Positions 1 to 9,042 of a stretch of 64,000 nucleotides of DNA are shown here, one piece after another (position 1 is the stretch's first letter; each line of letters starts with the position of its first letter). The notes beneath the pieces are model-generated. The model ran no database searches and was not told the DNA's origin. It saw only the letters and a program-made list of their open reading frames with translations. The translations under genes were made by a program, and so were the position numbers. Source of the stretch: Punica granatum (lineage: Eukaryota; Streptophyta; Magnoliopsida; Myrtales; Lythraceae). The stretch covers positions 60,711 to 124,710 of the forward strand of contig NW_022204091.1 of assembly GCF_007655135.1 (NCBI RefSeq), written 5' to 3'.

Positions 1-3000
1 CTTAAGGATCACCCCTATACCGGCTGTTTTTTCACATGGAGCAACAAAAGACAGGAGGGGTTTCAAGCTAGGAAGATTGACAGAGCGTTGGTTAATGACT
101 TATGGTTTCAACGGGATATTGCCTCAACAGTGGAATTTCTTTCTCCCGGAATTTCTGATCATAGCCCTATCATGTTGAGATTTGGTGCCAAAGAGAATGC
201 GGGCCCAAAGCCTTTTAAGTTTTTCCATTTCTGGACTGAGCATCCAGAGTACTTGAAACTTGTGGAACGTGTGTGGATGGAGGTCCAGGAAGGTAATCCT
301 ATGGCAGTGCTTTACAAGAAATTGAGGAATCTAAAGAGACATCTGAAAGATTTCAATAGATCTTACTTTGGGGATGTGCATGCTAAAGTTGACGCCTTGC
401 AAACTCAACTCGCTCAGATCCAAACTGAAATTCTTGAAAGTAATTGCATGTCTTCTGAAATTATGGAAAAGGAAATCGCTATAAGGGTTGAGCTATTAGA
501 AGCCATGGATAAAGAGGAGAAGCTACTGAGACAAAAGTCAAGGGTGGCATGGTTAAAAGCGGGGGATCAGAACACTTCTTTCTTTCATAAGGCAGTGAAG
601 ATAAGAAATGCAAGAACCTCCATTCGAGTACTCTACACTAACTCAGGTTCCAAGCTGGAAGATATACATCAAATAAAAGCGGAAGCAGTCAACTTTTACC
701 AAAGCCTTCTAGGAGAAAAGGATGCAAGCGTAGCGGGCACCTCTGCGACGCAACTTTCTTCTATTCTCAAAAAGAAGATCTCTCAGGCTCAACAACAACT
801 GCTTGTGTCTCCTATCACAGAAGAGGAAATCAAATCAGCTCTGTTCTCAATGGGAAATGATAAATCACCTGGCCCAGACGGCTTCACGGTGTATTTTTAT
901 AAGCATGCTTGGAGAATTGTTCATAAAGACTTCTTTGCTGCTGTACAACATTACTTTTCGACAGGCGAGCTGCGCAGAGAGGTGAATTCTACAATATTAG
1001 CACTTGTCCCTAAGAAGGAGAAAGCTGATCGCATGAAGGACTTCCGCCCTATCTCATGCTGCAATGTGGTGTATAAATGCATTACCAAGGTGATCACCAA
1101 CAGAATGAAAGGGGTCCTTCCTGATGTTATAAGCCTAAACCAGACAGCTTTTGTGCAGGGCAGGAGAATATCTGACAATGTCTTGCTTGCTCATGAGCTT
1201 GTAAGAAACTACCATAGACAAGGAATAACCCCCCGTTGTGCTATCAAAATTGACCTAATGAAAGCCTTTGACTCCTTGAACTGGGATTTTATTCTTAACT
1301 GTTTGAAGGTCATGGGATTTCCCCTATCATTTCTCAGATGGATCAAGGGATGTATTACCTCTCCTTACTTTTCAGTGGCTGTCAATGGCTCCTTATGTGG
1401 TTACTTTGCCGGCCAAAGGGGATTGCGACAAGGTGACCCCCTATCACCCTATTTGTTTGTTATTGCCATGGAGGTCTTCTCAAAGCTTTTGGACACTGCT
1501 GCAGACGAAGGCAGAATCGGCTTCCATCCTAGATGTAAGTCTATCAAGCTCACCCATCTCTGCTTTGCTGATGATCTATTCTTGTTCACAAACGGGTCCA
1601 AAGAGTCTCTTGTTGCCATTCTGGAAGTGTTGAACACCTTTTACAACTGGTCTGGGCTCAAGCTGAACCCTGAGAAATCTGAAATCTTCACGGGAGGCAT
1701 CACTGAGGAAGGCATCTCTATATTGGTGAATAGCTCGGGTTTTAAGAAAGGTACTCTTCCTGTGAGATACTTGGGGCTCCCTCTTGTCTCGGGCAAGCTT
1801 TCCACGAAGAACTGCGAGGCTCTTACTGAGAGAATCCTAAAGCGTATAAGGAGTTGGTCTGTGAAACACTTGTCTTACGCGGGACGAGTACAGTTGATCA
1901 ATTCAGTACTTTTCAGCATGGCCAGCTACTGGTGTATCCACTTCATTCTTCCCAAGAAAGTCATAAAGTTGGTGCAGCAGAAGTGCAGATCCTTCCTCTG
2001 GAAAGGCCTTGAGCAGCATATAGGAGGAGGAAAGCTCGGCTGGGAAACTCTATGTCTTCCAAAGTCTGATGGAGGACTCGGTATCAAGGACCTAACCCTG
2101 TGGAATAAGGTATGCGTACTCAAAAACCTTTGGTCTCTCCTCGTGCGTTCAGGGTCTCTTTGGGTGGCCTGGGTTGCTAAATATTTAATCAAAGACCGAA
2201 GTATTTGGTCTTTAAGGATACCTGGTGATTGTTCTTGGAACTGGAGAAAACTTTTGCAGCTGAGGACTTTGATGTCTCCCTATATCCGCTATTGTGTTGG
2301 CCCTGGTACGAATGTATCTTTCTGGTATGACAAGTGGTTACCGGTCGGTTCTTTAATAAACTATTGCACCAGGGGGCTCCAGTGCTTTCCGTCGATTAGG
2401 GAGCACGCAACAGTTAGTTCGATTCTGGTTGATGGATGCTGGCATTGGCCTAGAAGCTCGGATCTGCAAGCTGGCCTGCTCCGTGATCTCGCTAATGCAA
2501 TTCAACTCTCTGATCGTGATAGGGTCACATGGACGGCTCACAAATCCGAGACATTTTCTGTTGCTAGTGCGTGGAAATGCTTTAGTCCCAGAAGCCAGAA
2601 GATGGAATGGAGGAACGCAATCTGGTTTGAGGGGCAGTTTCCTCGATCCTCTTTCATTAGCTGGCTTTGTATTCATAATAGATTGAGTACAAAAGATAGG
2701 CTTATGAGTTGGAGAATCTCGATTACTGCACCCGAATGCGAATTCTGTAGTTTGGAATTGGAGACCCGAAATCACCTCTTTTTTGAATGCCCTATCACCC
2801 AAGGGATTTGGAGAAGTTTATTAGACCGTGTTGGAATGAACAAACACAATGTCGACTGGAATACGGAACTTTGCTGGGTCTCCTCTCTCCGTGGAAAGAA
2901 GCTGGATATTATTTGTCTTAAACTTCTCTGGACTCACTACATTTACTGCATCTGGAGGGAGAGGAACGACAGGCTCTACCGGAATCAAGTCTCGCCTCCA

Positions 3001-3132
3001 ACAATTATAATACGAAGGATCTTCTCGGATGTGAAAGCAAAGTTGTCTGTTCTCCCTCGATTCTCATGCAAAATTGCACACTCTATCATTGCGAGGCATA
3101 TGTTTCACCATTTTGATACTGCAACTAGTTGA
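1..3132 (+). CDS. LINE ORF2: endonuclease C-terminus, reverse transcriptase, zf-RVT (5' partial)
   Basis: This is the polyprotein that nicks target DNA and reverse-transcribes the LINE RNA. The frame has no start here; it runs in from upstream. Nucleotides 1-180 encode the end of the AP-endonuclease domain, with the SDHSP motif near 155-170. A basic linker with a WLKAGDQNTSFFH motif (about 550-590) precedes the reverse transcriptase at about 800-1700. The RT has NDKSPGPDGF, RPISCCNVVYK, an RQGDPLSPYLF block and the catalytic FADD at 1564-1575. The zinc-binding RT-associated domain (zf-RVT) lies at about 2600-2820, with a CEFC...H...C pattern. The frame is uninterrupted over 1,044 codons, so the copy is fairly young or constrained. 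No RNase H domain is evident before the stop. Confidence 0.93.
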   Translation, partial: LKDHPYTGCFFTWSNKRQEGFQARKIDRALVNDLWFQRDIASTVEFLSPGISDHSPIMLRFGAKENAGPKPFKFFHFWTEHPEYLKLVERVWMEVQEGNPMAVLYKKLRNLKRHLKDFNRSYFGDVHAKVDALQTQLAQIQTEILESNCMSSEIMEKEIAIRVELLEAMDKEEKLLRQKSRVAWLKAGDQNTSFFHKAVKIRNARTSIRVLYTNSGSKLEDIHQIKAEAVNFYQSLLGEKDASVAGTSATQLSSILKKKISQAQQQLLVSPITEEEIKSALFSMGNDKSPGPDGFTVYFYKHAWRIVHKDFFAAVQHYFSTGELRREVNSTILALVPKKEKADRMKDFRPISCCNVVYKCITKVITNRMKGVLPDVISLNQTAFVQGRRISDNVLLAHELVRNYHRQGITPRCAIKIDLMKAFDSLNWDFILNCLKVMGFPLSFLRWIKGCITSPYFSVAVNGSLCGYFAGQRGLRQGDPLSPYLFVIAMEVFSKLLDTAADEGRIGFHPRCKSIKLTHLCFADDLFLFTNGSKESLVAILEVLNTFYNWSGLKLNPEKSEIFTGGITEEGISILVNSSGFKKGTLPVRYLGLPLVSGKLSTKNCEALTERILKRIRSWSVKHLSYAGRVQLINSVLFSMASYWCIHFILPKKVIKLVQQKCRSFLWKGLEQHIGGGKLGWETLCLPKSDGGLGIKDLTLWNKVCVLKNLWSLLVRSGSLWVAWVAKYLIKDRSIWSLRIPGDCSWNWRKLLQLRTLMSPYIRYCVGPGTNVSFWYDKWLPVGSLINYCTRGLQCFPSIREHATVSSILVDGCWHWPRSSDLQAGLLRDLANAIQLSDRDRVTWTAHKSETFSVASAWKCFSPRSQKMEWRNAIWFEGQFPRSSFISWLCIHNRLSTKDRLMSWRISITAPECEFCSLELETRNHLFFECPITQGIWRSLLDRVGMNKHNVDWNTELCWVSSLRGKKLDIICLKLLWTHYIYCIWRERNDRLYRNQVSPPTIIIRRIFSDVKAKLSVLPRFSCKIAHSIIARHMFHHFDTATS

Positions 3133-3248
3133 CTTGGGAGTAGCTCTTGGGTATTTTTTATTTTACTCCGTATAGAGGAAAATGGTATTGGTTTCTGATG
3201 TAAATTCATCTGTTATCAATGAAGTTTCATCATTTATCCAAAAAAAAA
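1..3248 (+). mobile_element. LINE (L1-like non-LTR retrotransposon), 3' half
   Basis: The reading frame is open from the first base of the window and encodes an L1-type polyprotein (separate entry). It is followed by a 105-bp 3' untranslated stretch and a run of nine A at 3240-3248, the usual 3' end of a target-primed LINE. The final stretch before the A run (an AATGAAGTTTCATCATTTAT-type end) is typical of plant LINEs. The 5' part (ORF1 and most of the endonuclease) lies outside the window, so the target-site duplication cannot be checked. The element sits about 340 bp beyond the stop codon of the minus-strand host gene. Confidence 0.93.
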
Positions 3249-3591
3249 GATTAGTCAATCGGTCATGTTCGTTATCATGGAATGGAAATGGAATAAACTT
3301 ATAAACTGCGATAACTTTGTACGCGGACTCCAATTCATTCGGTTTTGATTCCTTCGAACCTAACCTGACATATCTGTGATTATTTGCTGCATTAATTCCC
3401 CCAACCACAGGGCACAACCGGGAATTGAATTGCGGGCTCTTCGGATTAAAGGAATTGCGGACTCTTTTAGCAACATGAAGGAAAAATTATGCATCTATCA
3501 TTAGAAATTTTATTTCCTGTTAAAGAAAAAAAAGACCCAAACAGCCCTCAACACGACAAATCTCCCATTCCTTCTTGCCTTTGCTAATCCA
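3249..3591. other. AT-rich spacer; probable 3' UTR or downstream flank of the host gene
   Basis: No coding potential or repeat was recognised. It lies directly beyond the stop codon of the minus-strand gene and before the LINE poly(A) tail, so part of it may be that gene's 3' UTR. Confidence 0.4.
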
Positions 3592-4805
3592 TCAATCATA
3601 GAAGCCCTCCTGCTTCCACACATCAACAAGGAAATCTACCATTTCCTGGCATTTCCCATTCACAAATACATTTCAGAACCGATTTATTACTTTTACTATC
3701 TTAGTAAGAGGAATAGTAAGAGGAATAGACTGCAATCAAAGTTCACAACTTACTGAGAGCGGGATAGGCTGAGGAAAAGGCTTGTTCGTGCCGAGCAGGC
3801 CCTCGTAAGTTGCATTCCAACTGCAGTAAAGTCATATAAATGGGAAAATGACAATGCTCAGCAATCAAACTCTTGTATTTACGTGAGTCCATATGGGACC
3901 CGCATCCTGATATAACTGAGATTCACAATTAATGACAACTGCAGAATAGCAAGAGATCCTAAGGGATTGGAAGGAAAATAACTGACTTCTAAGAAAAGGA
4001 GGCACCTTATATTTTCAAAATTGAAAGAGTACTAGCACAATTAACCATTTAAATAAAGAGGACCTAAGCTTTCAATGAGAACTACGATCAAAGAACTGAA
4101 TGAATTAGTTTGATTAAAAGTTTCGATCATGTGATTCCTTGGAGTTAGTTACAAATAAGTGTGGCAAATGATCAAAGGCAACACAGCATAGCTAAAGCAA
4201 ACATTGCTGGATCTCTAAGATCAAAGGCAACACACCATAGCTAAATCAAATATATTCACCTTATTCTCGGTTCTCTAACTTGTTTTTCATTCTGAGTACT
4301 CTTATTTGCAGTCCACTGTTCCCTCATCTGGTTCCAGAGAATAAGACCTGCATCCCGGTAAAACTCTTTTCGTCACACAAAATACAACTGAAAAAAGTGT
4401 ACGAAATGATTGTCGATAGTAGAGCTCCAGGATTCAGTTCACACTTCATGATATCACACGCTATAGAACTGATGAAGTTTAAGTAAATAAAAAATGAAGT
4501 GAAAGAATTGATACTTCAATCAGAAGAAAACTTCAGATAAACAAGTACTTGCCAGGGTTAACGAACTCAGGTGAATTGCTTGTGGAACCTGCATTATGCT
4601 GAGAATCAAGGGTCTGACTTGATGTGTTTCCTGATGACAAGCTTCTGTGAGACAAATCCATTTCATGGGCGCTAGTGCTCCAAAAATCATCTGCAATGCC
4701 AGGTTTCTTCACGGTTTCACTTTGGTTTTTTCTCACTTCCTTTAGAGGCCTGTCCTCACCAAGGATCAATGGGTATTCAGAACAGCATCCAAGGCAACCT
4801 CTGCT
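3592..4805 (-). CDS. Gag1-like clamp domain (DUF4050) protein, last four coding exons
   Basis: Four minus-strand exons join in frame: 4805 (or 4800) to 4553, 4347-4260, 3820-3754 and 3645-3592 (stop TGA). They encode about 153 residues. The order matches the plant DUF4050 / Gag1-like clamp family: a cysteine-rich RGCLGCC segment, an ISDDFWSTS-like segment (here IADDFWSTSAHEMD), a LILWNQMREQW block, WNATYEGLLGTNKPFPQPIP, and the C-terminal MVDFLVDVWKQEGFYD. All splice phases agree. The first visible donor is GC rather than GT (CCCTG/GCAAGT); the others are GT, and acceptors end in CAG. The N-terminal exon was not found; it may lie beyond the MITE or the solo LTR. Members known to me are about 150-190 residues, so little is missing. 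No stop codon or frameshift was seen in the exons. The function in plants is not known to me. Confidence 0.85.
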
Positions 4806-5526
4806 CTGTTACAAAAATAAGGTCTATGCTATAAAAATGATCGTACCAAAAAATAAATAAATAACAAAACAGATCACTAAATATATACATGCCTATACAA
4901 GTAAAAATTTCATCAGAAACGACCTAAGTTGTAGTCATCCTTCTATCCCTGTCTTTACTTATTTCTTTTTTTGGGTAATTTTACCCAAGTTTTATAACGA
5001 CGAATGACAAAAGACCAAGTAGTCATTTCCAATTCTGCAGTAATAATCCCACGGAAACAAAATATCATACACAATGATCATGAAACTTCTATTCAAAGGA
5101 TTTAACATTGTACGCTCAATTATGCTACAAATTACCAAATTGTAAGTTGAACATGCTTTTAGGAAAAAATGCAATACCATTGTTCCCGGCTGTAATTCCA
5201 CTCATCAACCAAAAGAATAAAAAAGAGTCTTACACTGAAAAGGGCCCCGCATTTTTCCTTTAATTTCTCCATCATGAAGCGGACGATAACACGAATATAA
5301 ACCCACGAGAACCCAAGAAATGAACAAAAAGGTTCCCTTCCAAGGCATCCCTTGAACTGAGTTAAAATACAGAGCCTAGAAGACATAGTTAAAAAGAGAA
5401 TCCTACGTCAAACTCAACAGCCTGAGCTATCAAGGAAAGGATAGCAGCAGAAGAAGGTCCTGCTCTAATGCCAACTCTCTCTTTGAACCAAAGCTCTTGC
5501 TTGCAGAACAAGCAAATGCAGATACT
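4806..5526. other. Probable intron / 5' region of the host gene
   Basis: This AT-rich stretch is upstream of the first recognised exon of the minus-strand DUF4050 gene. Short open frames exist, for example around 5400-5520 on the minus strand, but none has a family match that I recognise, so no exon is called. Confidence 0.4.
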
Positions 5527-5535
5527 TAAAATAAA
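5527..5535. repeat. 9-bp target-site duplication TAAAATAAA (left)
   Basis: TAAAATAAA directly precedes the MITE and is repeated exactly at 5881-5889. A 9-bp duplication is characteristic of Mutator-superfamily insertions. Confidence 0.85.
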
Positions 5536-5880
5536 GGGGTTTTACCCTAAATGGCGCATGGTTTACCTATTTTGTCAAATTTATCCTATACTTTTTTTTA
5601 TCATATATATCCCATGGTTTACTTTTTGCATCAAATCTATCCCGACATTATCTTTTCCGTCGACATATAACGGTCGTACTGACGTGGCACGTGGAGAGAT
5701 AGTGGGCCCCCACTTGCCACGTGGGTACCATGTCAGCACGGCCGTTAGATGGCGATGGAAAAGATAATGGCGGGATAGATTTGAAGCAAAATATAACCAT
5801 GAAATATAGCTGACAAAAAAAAAACATATGATAGATTTGACAAAACGTGTAAACCATTGGTCATTTTAAGTAAAAACCCC
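5536..5880. mobile_element. Mutator-like MITE, 345 bp, long terminal inverted repeats
   Basis: The element begins GGGGTTTTACCCTAAATGGC and ends with the imperfect inverse, ...TAAAAACCCC. The inverted arms extend over roughly 130-170 bp each: blocks such as ATGGTTTAC, TTTTGTCAAATCTATC and CAAATCTATCCCG recur in reverse on the other side. They meet near a GC-rich centre with CCACGTG motifs at about 5690-5740. It has no coding capacity. The flanking 9-bp duplication is intact, so the ends are assigned with confidence. It lies in the presumed intron or 5' region of the DUF4050 gene. Confidence 0.88.
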
Positions 5881-5889
5881 TAAAATAAA
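5881..5889. repeat. 9-bp target-site duplication TAAAATAAA (right)
   Basis: Exact copy of 5527-5535, flanking the MITE. Confidence 0.85.
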
Positions 5890-6179
5890 ACCAAAAGGCT
5901 AATCCTGGACTAAATTAAAATAAAACCATTAGACATATTCTGATACTTAGTTAACCTAGGAAGTTAAGAATTCATGTTTAAAGTATTGATAGCCTTTTTG
6001 AGATATAAACATGATCACCTTATTCTTCAGCTCCGGCTTCAGAAAGAATAATGATCATGACATATCTGACAGAATATTTGAAACACAAGATGACTTTAAA
6101 GGTAGACAAACAAGAAAGAAACACTACAGAAGAGATGAAAAATTAATGCCAAGAACAGATAATCTCGATACTTTCTTCG
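5890..6179. other. Host sequence between MITE and solo LTR
   Basis: AT-rich; no gene or repeat recognised. It continues on the far side of the solo LTR at 11482. Confidence 0.4.
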
Positions 6180-6184
6180 GTTAG
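6180..6184. repeat. 5-bp target-site duplication GTTAG (left)
   Basis: GTTAG immediately before the LTR start, repeated at 11477-11481. Confidence 0.9.
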
Positions 6185-7481
6185 TGTCAGCACCCCATTT
6201 TGGTCTACCGGCTCCAACAGAGGACTTCCAACCAAAGCTCGGAACACTATTCATAACCGGGAAAACCAGAGGCAAACATGCGGGCACAGAGTCATGGGTT
6301 GAGGGAGAAAAGCATGGTCCACCGAGAAAAGCGGAGGAGAGCCGTCAGAAGAACGGACGAACAAGGAATCCCGAAAACGGCGGAGCTGGCACTGTGGTAC
6401 TATTCATCACCGAATCGCCGAAGCATCGAAAGGTGCCCAATATGGGACTCTAAAAATCCCCCTCGGTGCCAAGGTGACCAATGACACATCCGAGCGCGCT
6501 CGGAGACATCCTGCTTAAGCCGGGACACCCCGATCCCTCACAGACGCCTTTTCCAACGGGGCTTCGGGAGACCCGACCCACTGACAAATAAACGGCACCC
6601 GGAAACGGGCCTACATGCACCAGGGACCACCGGGGTCGGGAAACGAGCTTCAGATGACCTCCCGAAACTCAACTTGGTCTCCCGAGGGACGTTTCAGTGG
6701 TCACGAACGTCTCCCGGCGAGCCTTCGGGGCACGTCCACGGAAAACAGAGACCACAGCGATCCCCGAGCACCTCAAGACGTTCAGGGAACACTAGGAAAA
6801 CCCCGGTCAAAAATCCATAGGTCTTCCCGGGCCAACGGTCTTCGGCCGAGGGCGACGAGCCAACGATCTCCCACGAGGCAAAAAGGTCATCGAGACGAAT
6901 ACTAAGATGCACAAAGAGCAATCGAGGACCGGGGGCATCCAACTCCACTCCGAACGTCCGAACAGGGCGAAACCGGCTCTCGAGGCGCCGAGTCGCCCAA
7001 CACTCGTTCACACGACGTATGGCGATATTAGGTTCATTCCAATCCTCTTCGTTCAAGCATTCCAAATCTATAAATTAATTGGACATCGGAGATCGGACGA
7101 GCGTTCAATCAAGACTCAAGCTTTTTCCGGCTTTTCTCTTAATCGAATGGGGCCCACAGCTCAGCCAAGCCGAGCCATCAAGCCACGACTCAACCCCATG
7201 CCACGGCTCAACCCTTCAAGCCTCGGCTCACCCGCAATCAGCCGCGGCTCCCCCCATGGCCGGCGGCTCCACCCTTCTCCTCTTTCCTCCACCACACAAT
7301 TCAAATTCTTCTTACACACTTACATCCATCACCTCCCATCACTCCCCATCACTCAACCTCTTGCTTCCCCTACACTCCATTTGACATTTTCCCCACACTA
7401 ATCCCCCTCCAATTTTCGGCAGCCCACATCTAGCTCCCTTAACCACACTTAGCTTGCCCTAATTGTTTCATTAAGCTCCCC

Positions 7482-7489
7482 TTTATAAG
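7482..7489 (+). promoter_or_regulatory. TATA-like box of the solo LTR
   Basis: TTTATAAG lies about 1.3 kb into the LTR, before a pyrimidine-rich stretch with CTTCTCC and TCTCTC. The related LTRs of C and E have CTATATATTGC or a similar sequence about 1.6 kb into the LTR. If it is used, the U3 region is about 1.3 kb and R-U5 about 4 kb. Confidence 0.4.
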
Positions 7490-8691
7490 CCCTTGCACCA
7501 TTAAGCTTAATCACTTCTCCATTCTCCTTCTCTCTCAAGCCAATCTCTCTCCAAAATCCTCTTAAACTCCAGCCCACTCCCACGTTTCCGTCCAGCCCTT
7601 GCCAAGGCCGAAATCGGCCAAGATCATCGGAAAACCACCCGGTATTCCGGAAACCACCCGACCCCACTTAAACCAAAAATCACCAAACTCCCTAGCCTAC
7701 ATATTTTCCATCCCCTAAGTCCATTTCGGGCTTAGATTTTTCATTCGAAGCCTCTAACGTCAGGTTCCAGCCGAAAGGAGAATCGGGTCCCGTGGGTCAC
7801 CCGAGTGCACGCCGGACCTCTACGCGTGCCATTTCGCCCCACGACCTTGGCGAGTCGTGCCATCACGTTAAAAGGGTTCCTCACAACCCTCACCGTCCCC
7901 CGTGAAGAGGTGGTCACCGTTCGAGGGCCGATCCACCGCGCACAACCTCCGTTCCACCCCTTTCCTTTTATCGGGTTCCGTTGGTTTCCCCGGGTTTCTT
8001 CTCACTGTTTCGGGTGTGTTCAGGCCTTGGCACGTTCGGAGTTGTTCGTGAACGTCTAGGTCTGCCCCTTAGGAGTCCAAGGAGCCCGATCTCGCACCGT
8101 GCCGTGGCCGGAGCTAGCGTGCCGACCTCATTCTTCCCTTGTTGCCGCGGCTGTCTTTCTCTTGGGTCACTCACCCGTAGCTCCTAGCCGAGTCTCGCGA
8201 CTCCCACGACCGCTTCCCCGACTCTTCTCCTCGTGCAACGAGGCTAGGTAACATCTATTTACAACTTAGATACGCTAGAACCCTTAACCTTTGCTTGCAT
8301 GAAGTGTTTATATGGTTTAAAGGTTCGGGATGCATGAAAGCTCACGTTTTTCTTTCGGATCTATGCCTCCCATGCATTTTCATGCAACGTGCGTACGTTA
8401 TATCTACTTGTATGATCGTGCCATGTCCATATGATGTGTGAGCTTGCGTGCCACGGTGGAAAAGGGCTCGGTTCCGGACGGGAGAGGTTCCCTTGGCCAC
8501 GGTTGAGCCACGGGACTCACGGCCTAGTCTCTAGGGAGAGACCCGTGAGCTCCATTGGCTTGCCCGGGGCTAGGGTGCTCTCTCTTTTCCCGAAAAGAGT
8601 TGATTCCTACGTCTCTTCACCGTTAATCGCATATAGCATGATGGCATGACGGGAAAAGACCCGAATCGGGGCCGGAGAAACTCTCTCGACC

Positions 8692-8759
8692 CGTGTGAGC
8701 CATGGAAGCTCACAGCCTTCCTTGAAGGAATGTGGCCGAGAGCTTCCTTGGACCACACG
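8692..8759 (+). other. Long hairpin in the presumed R-U5 of the solo LTR
   Basis: The left arm (8692-8717) contains GTGTGAGCCATGGAAGCTC. The right arm (8734-8759) contains GAGCTTCCTTGGACCACAC. The apex TTCCTTGAAGGAA is itself self-complementary. This is one of at least four hairpins in 8460-9400. Confidence 0.65.
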
Positions 8760-8969
8760 AGGCCGGGAAGTCTTCTTCCACCCCGAGTCGGGCCGATTCC
8801 CGTGTTTTCATCCATTTCGTTATTAGTTGAATCGATGCCGTGTTTGTTGTTTCCATTCAAACGTGTCGTTCGTGCGTGTTTTGTATGATTTCATGCGATT
8901 ATGACCATGGCTAAACGTGATTAAATGAAGGGAATAATACGGGATCAAGGAAAAAGAGCTTGAGAAGGG

Positions 8970-9042
8970 TTCGGCCATGCCAAGGAACCCACGGCCATCC
9001 CCTTTGCAATAGGGGCCGTGAGGCTCCTTGGTGTGCCCGAAG
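8970..9042 (+). other. Long hairpin in the presumed R-U5 of the solo LTR
   Basis: The left arm (8970-8996, TTCGGCCATGCCAAGG...ACGGCC) pairs with the right arm (9014-9042, GGCCGTGAGG...CCTTGGTGTGCCCGAAG) with few mismatches. A further, smaller one with core CGGCCATTCACCC / GGGGTGGCCG lies near 9308-9335. Confidence 0.65.

Noticed and set aside
5390..5520. Possible additional minus-strand exon of the DUF4050 gene
   Set aside because: A short open stretch with plausible splice-like borders exists, but no family similarity supports it.
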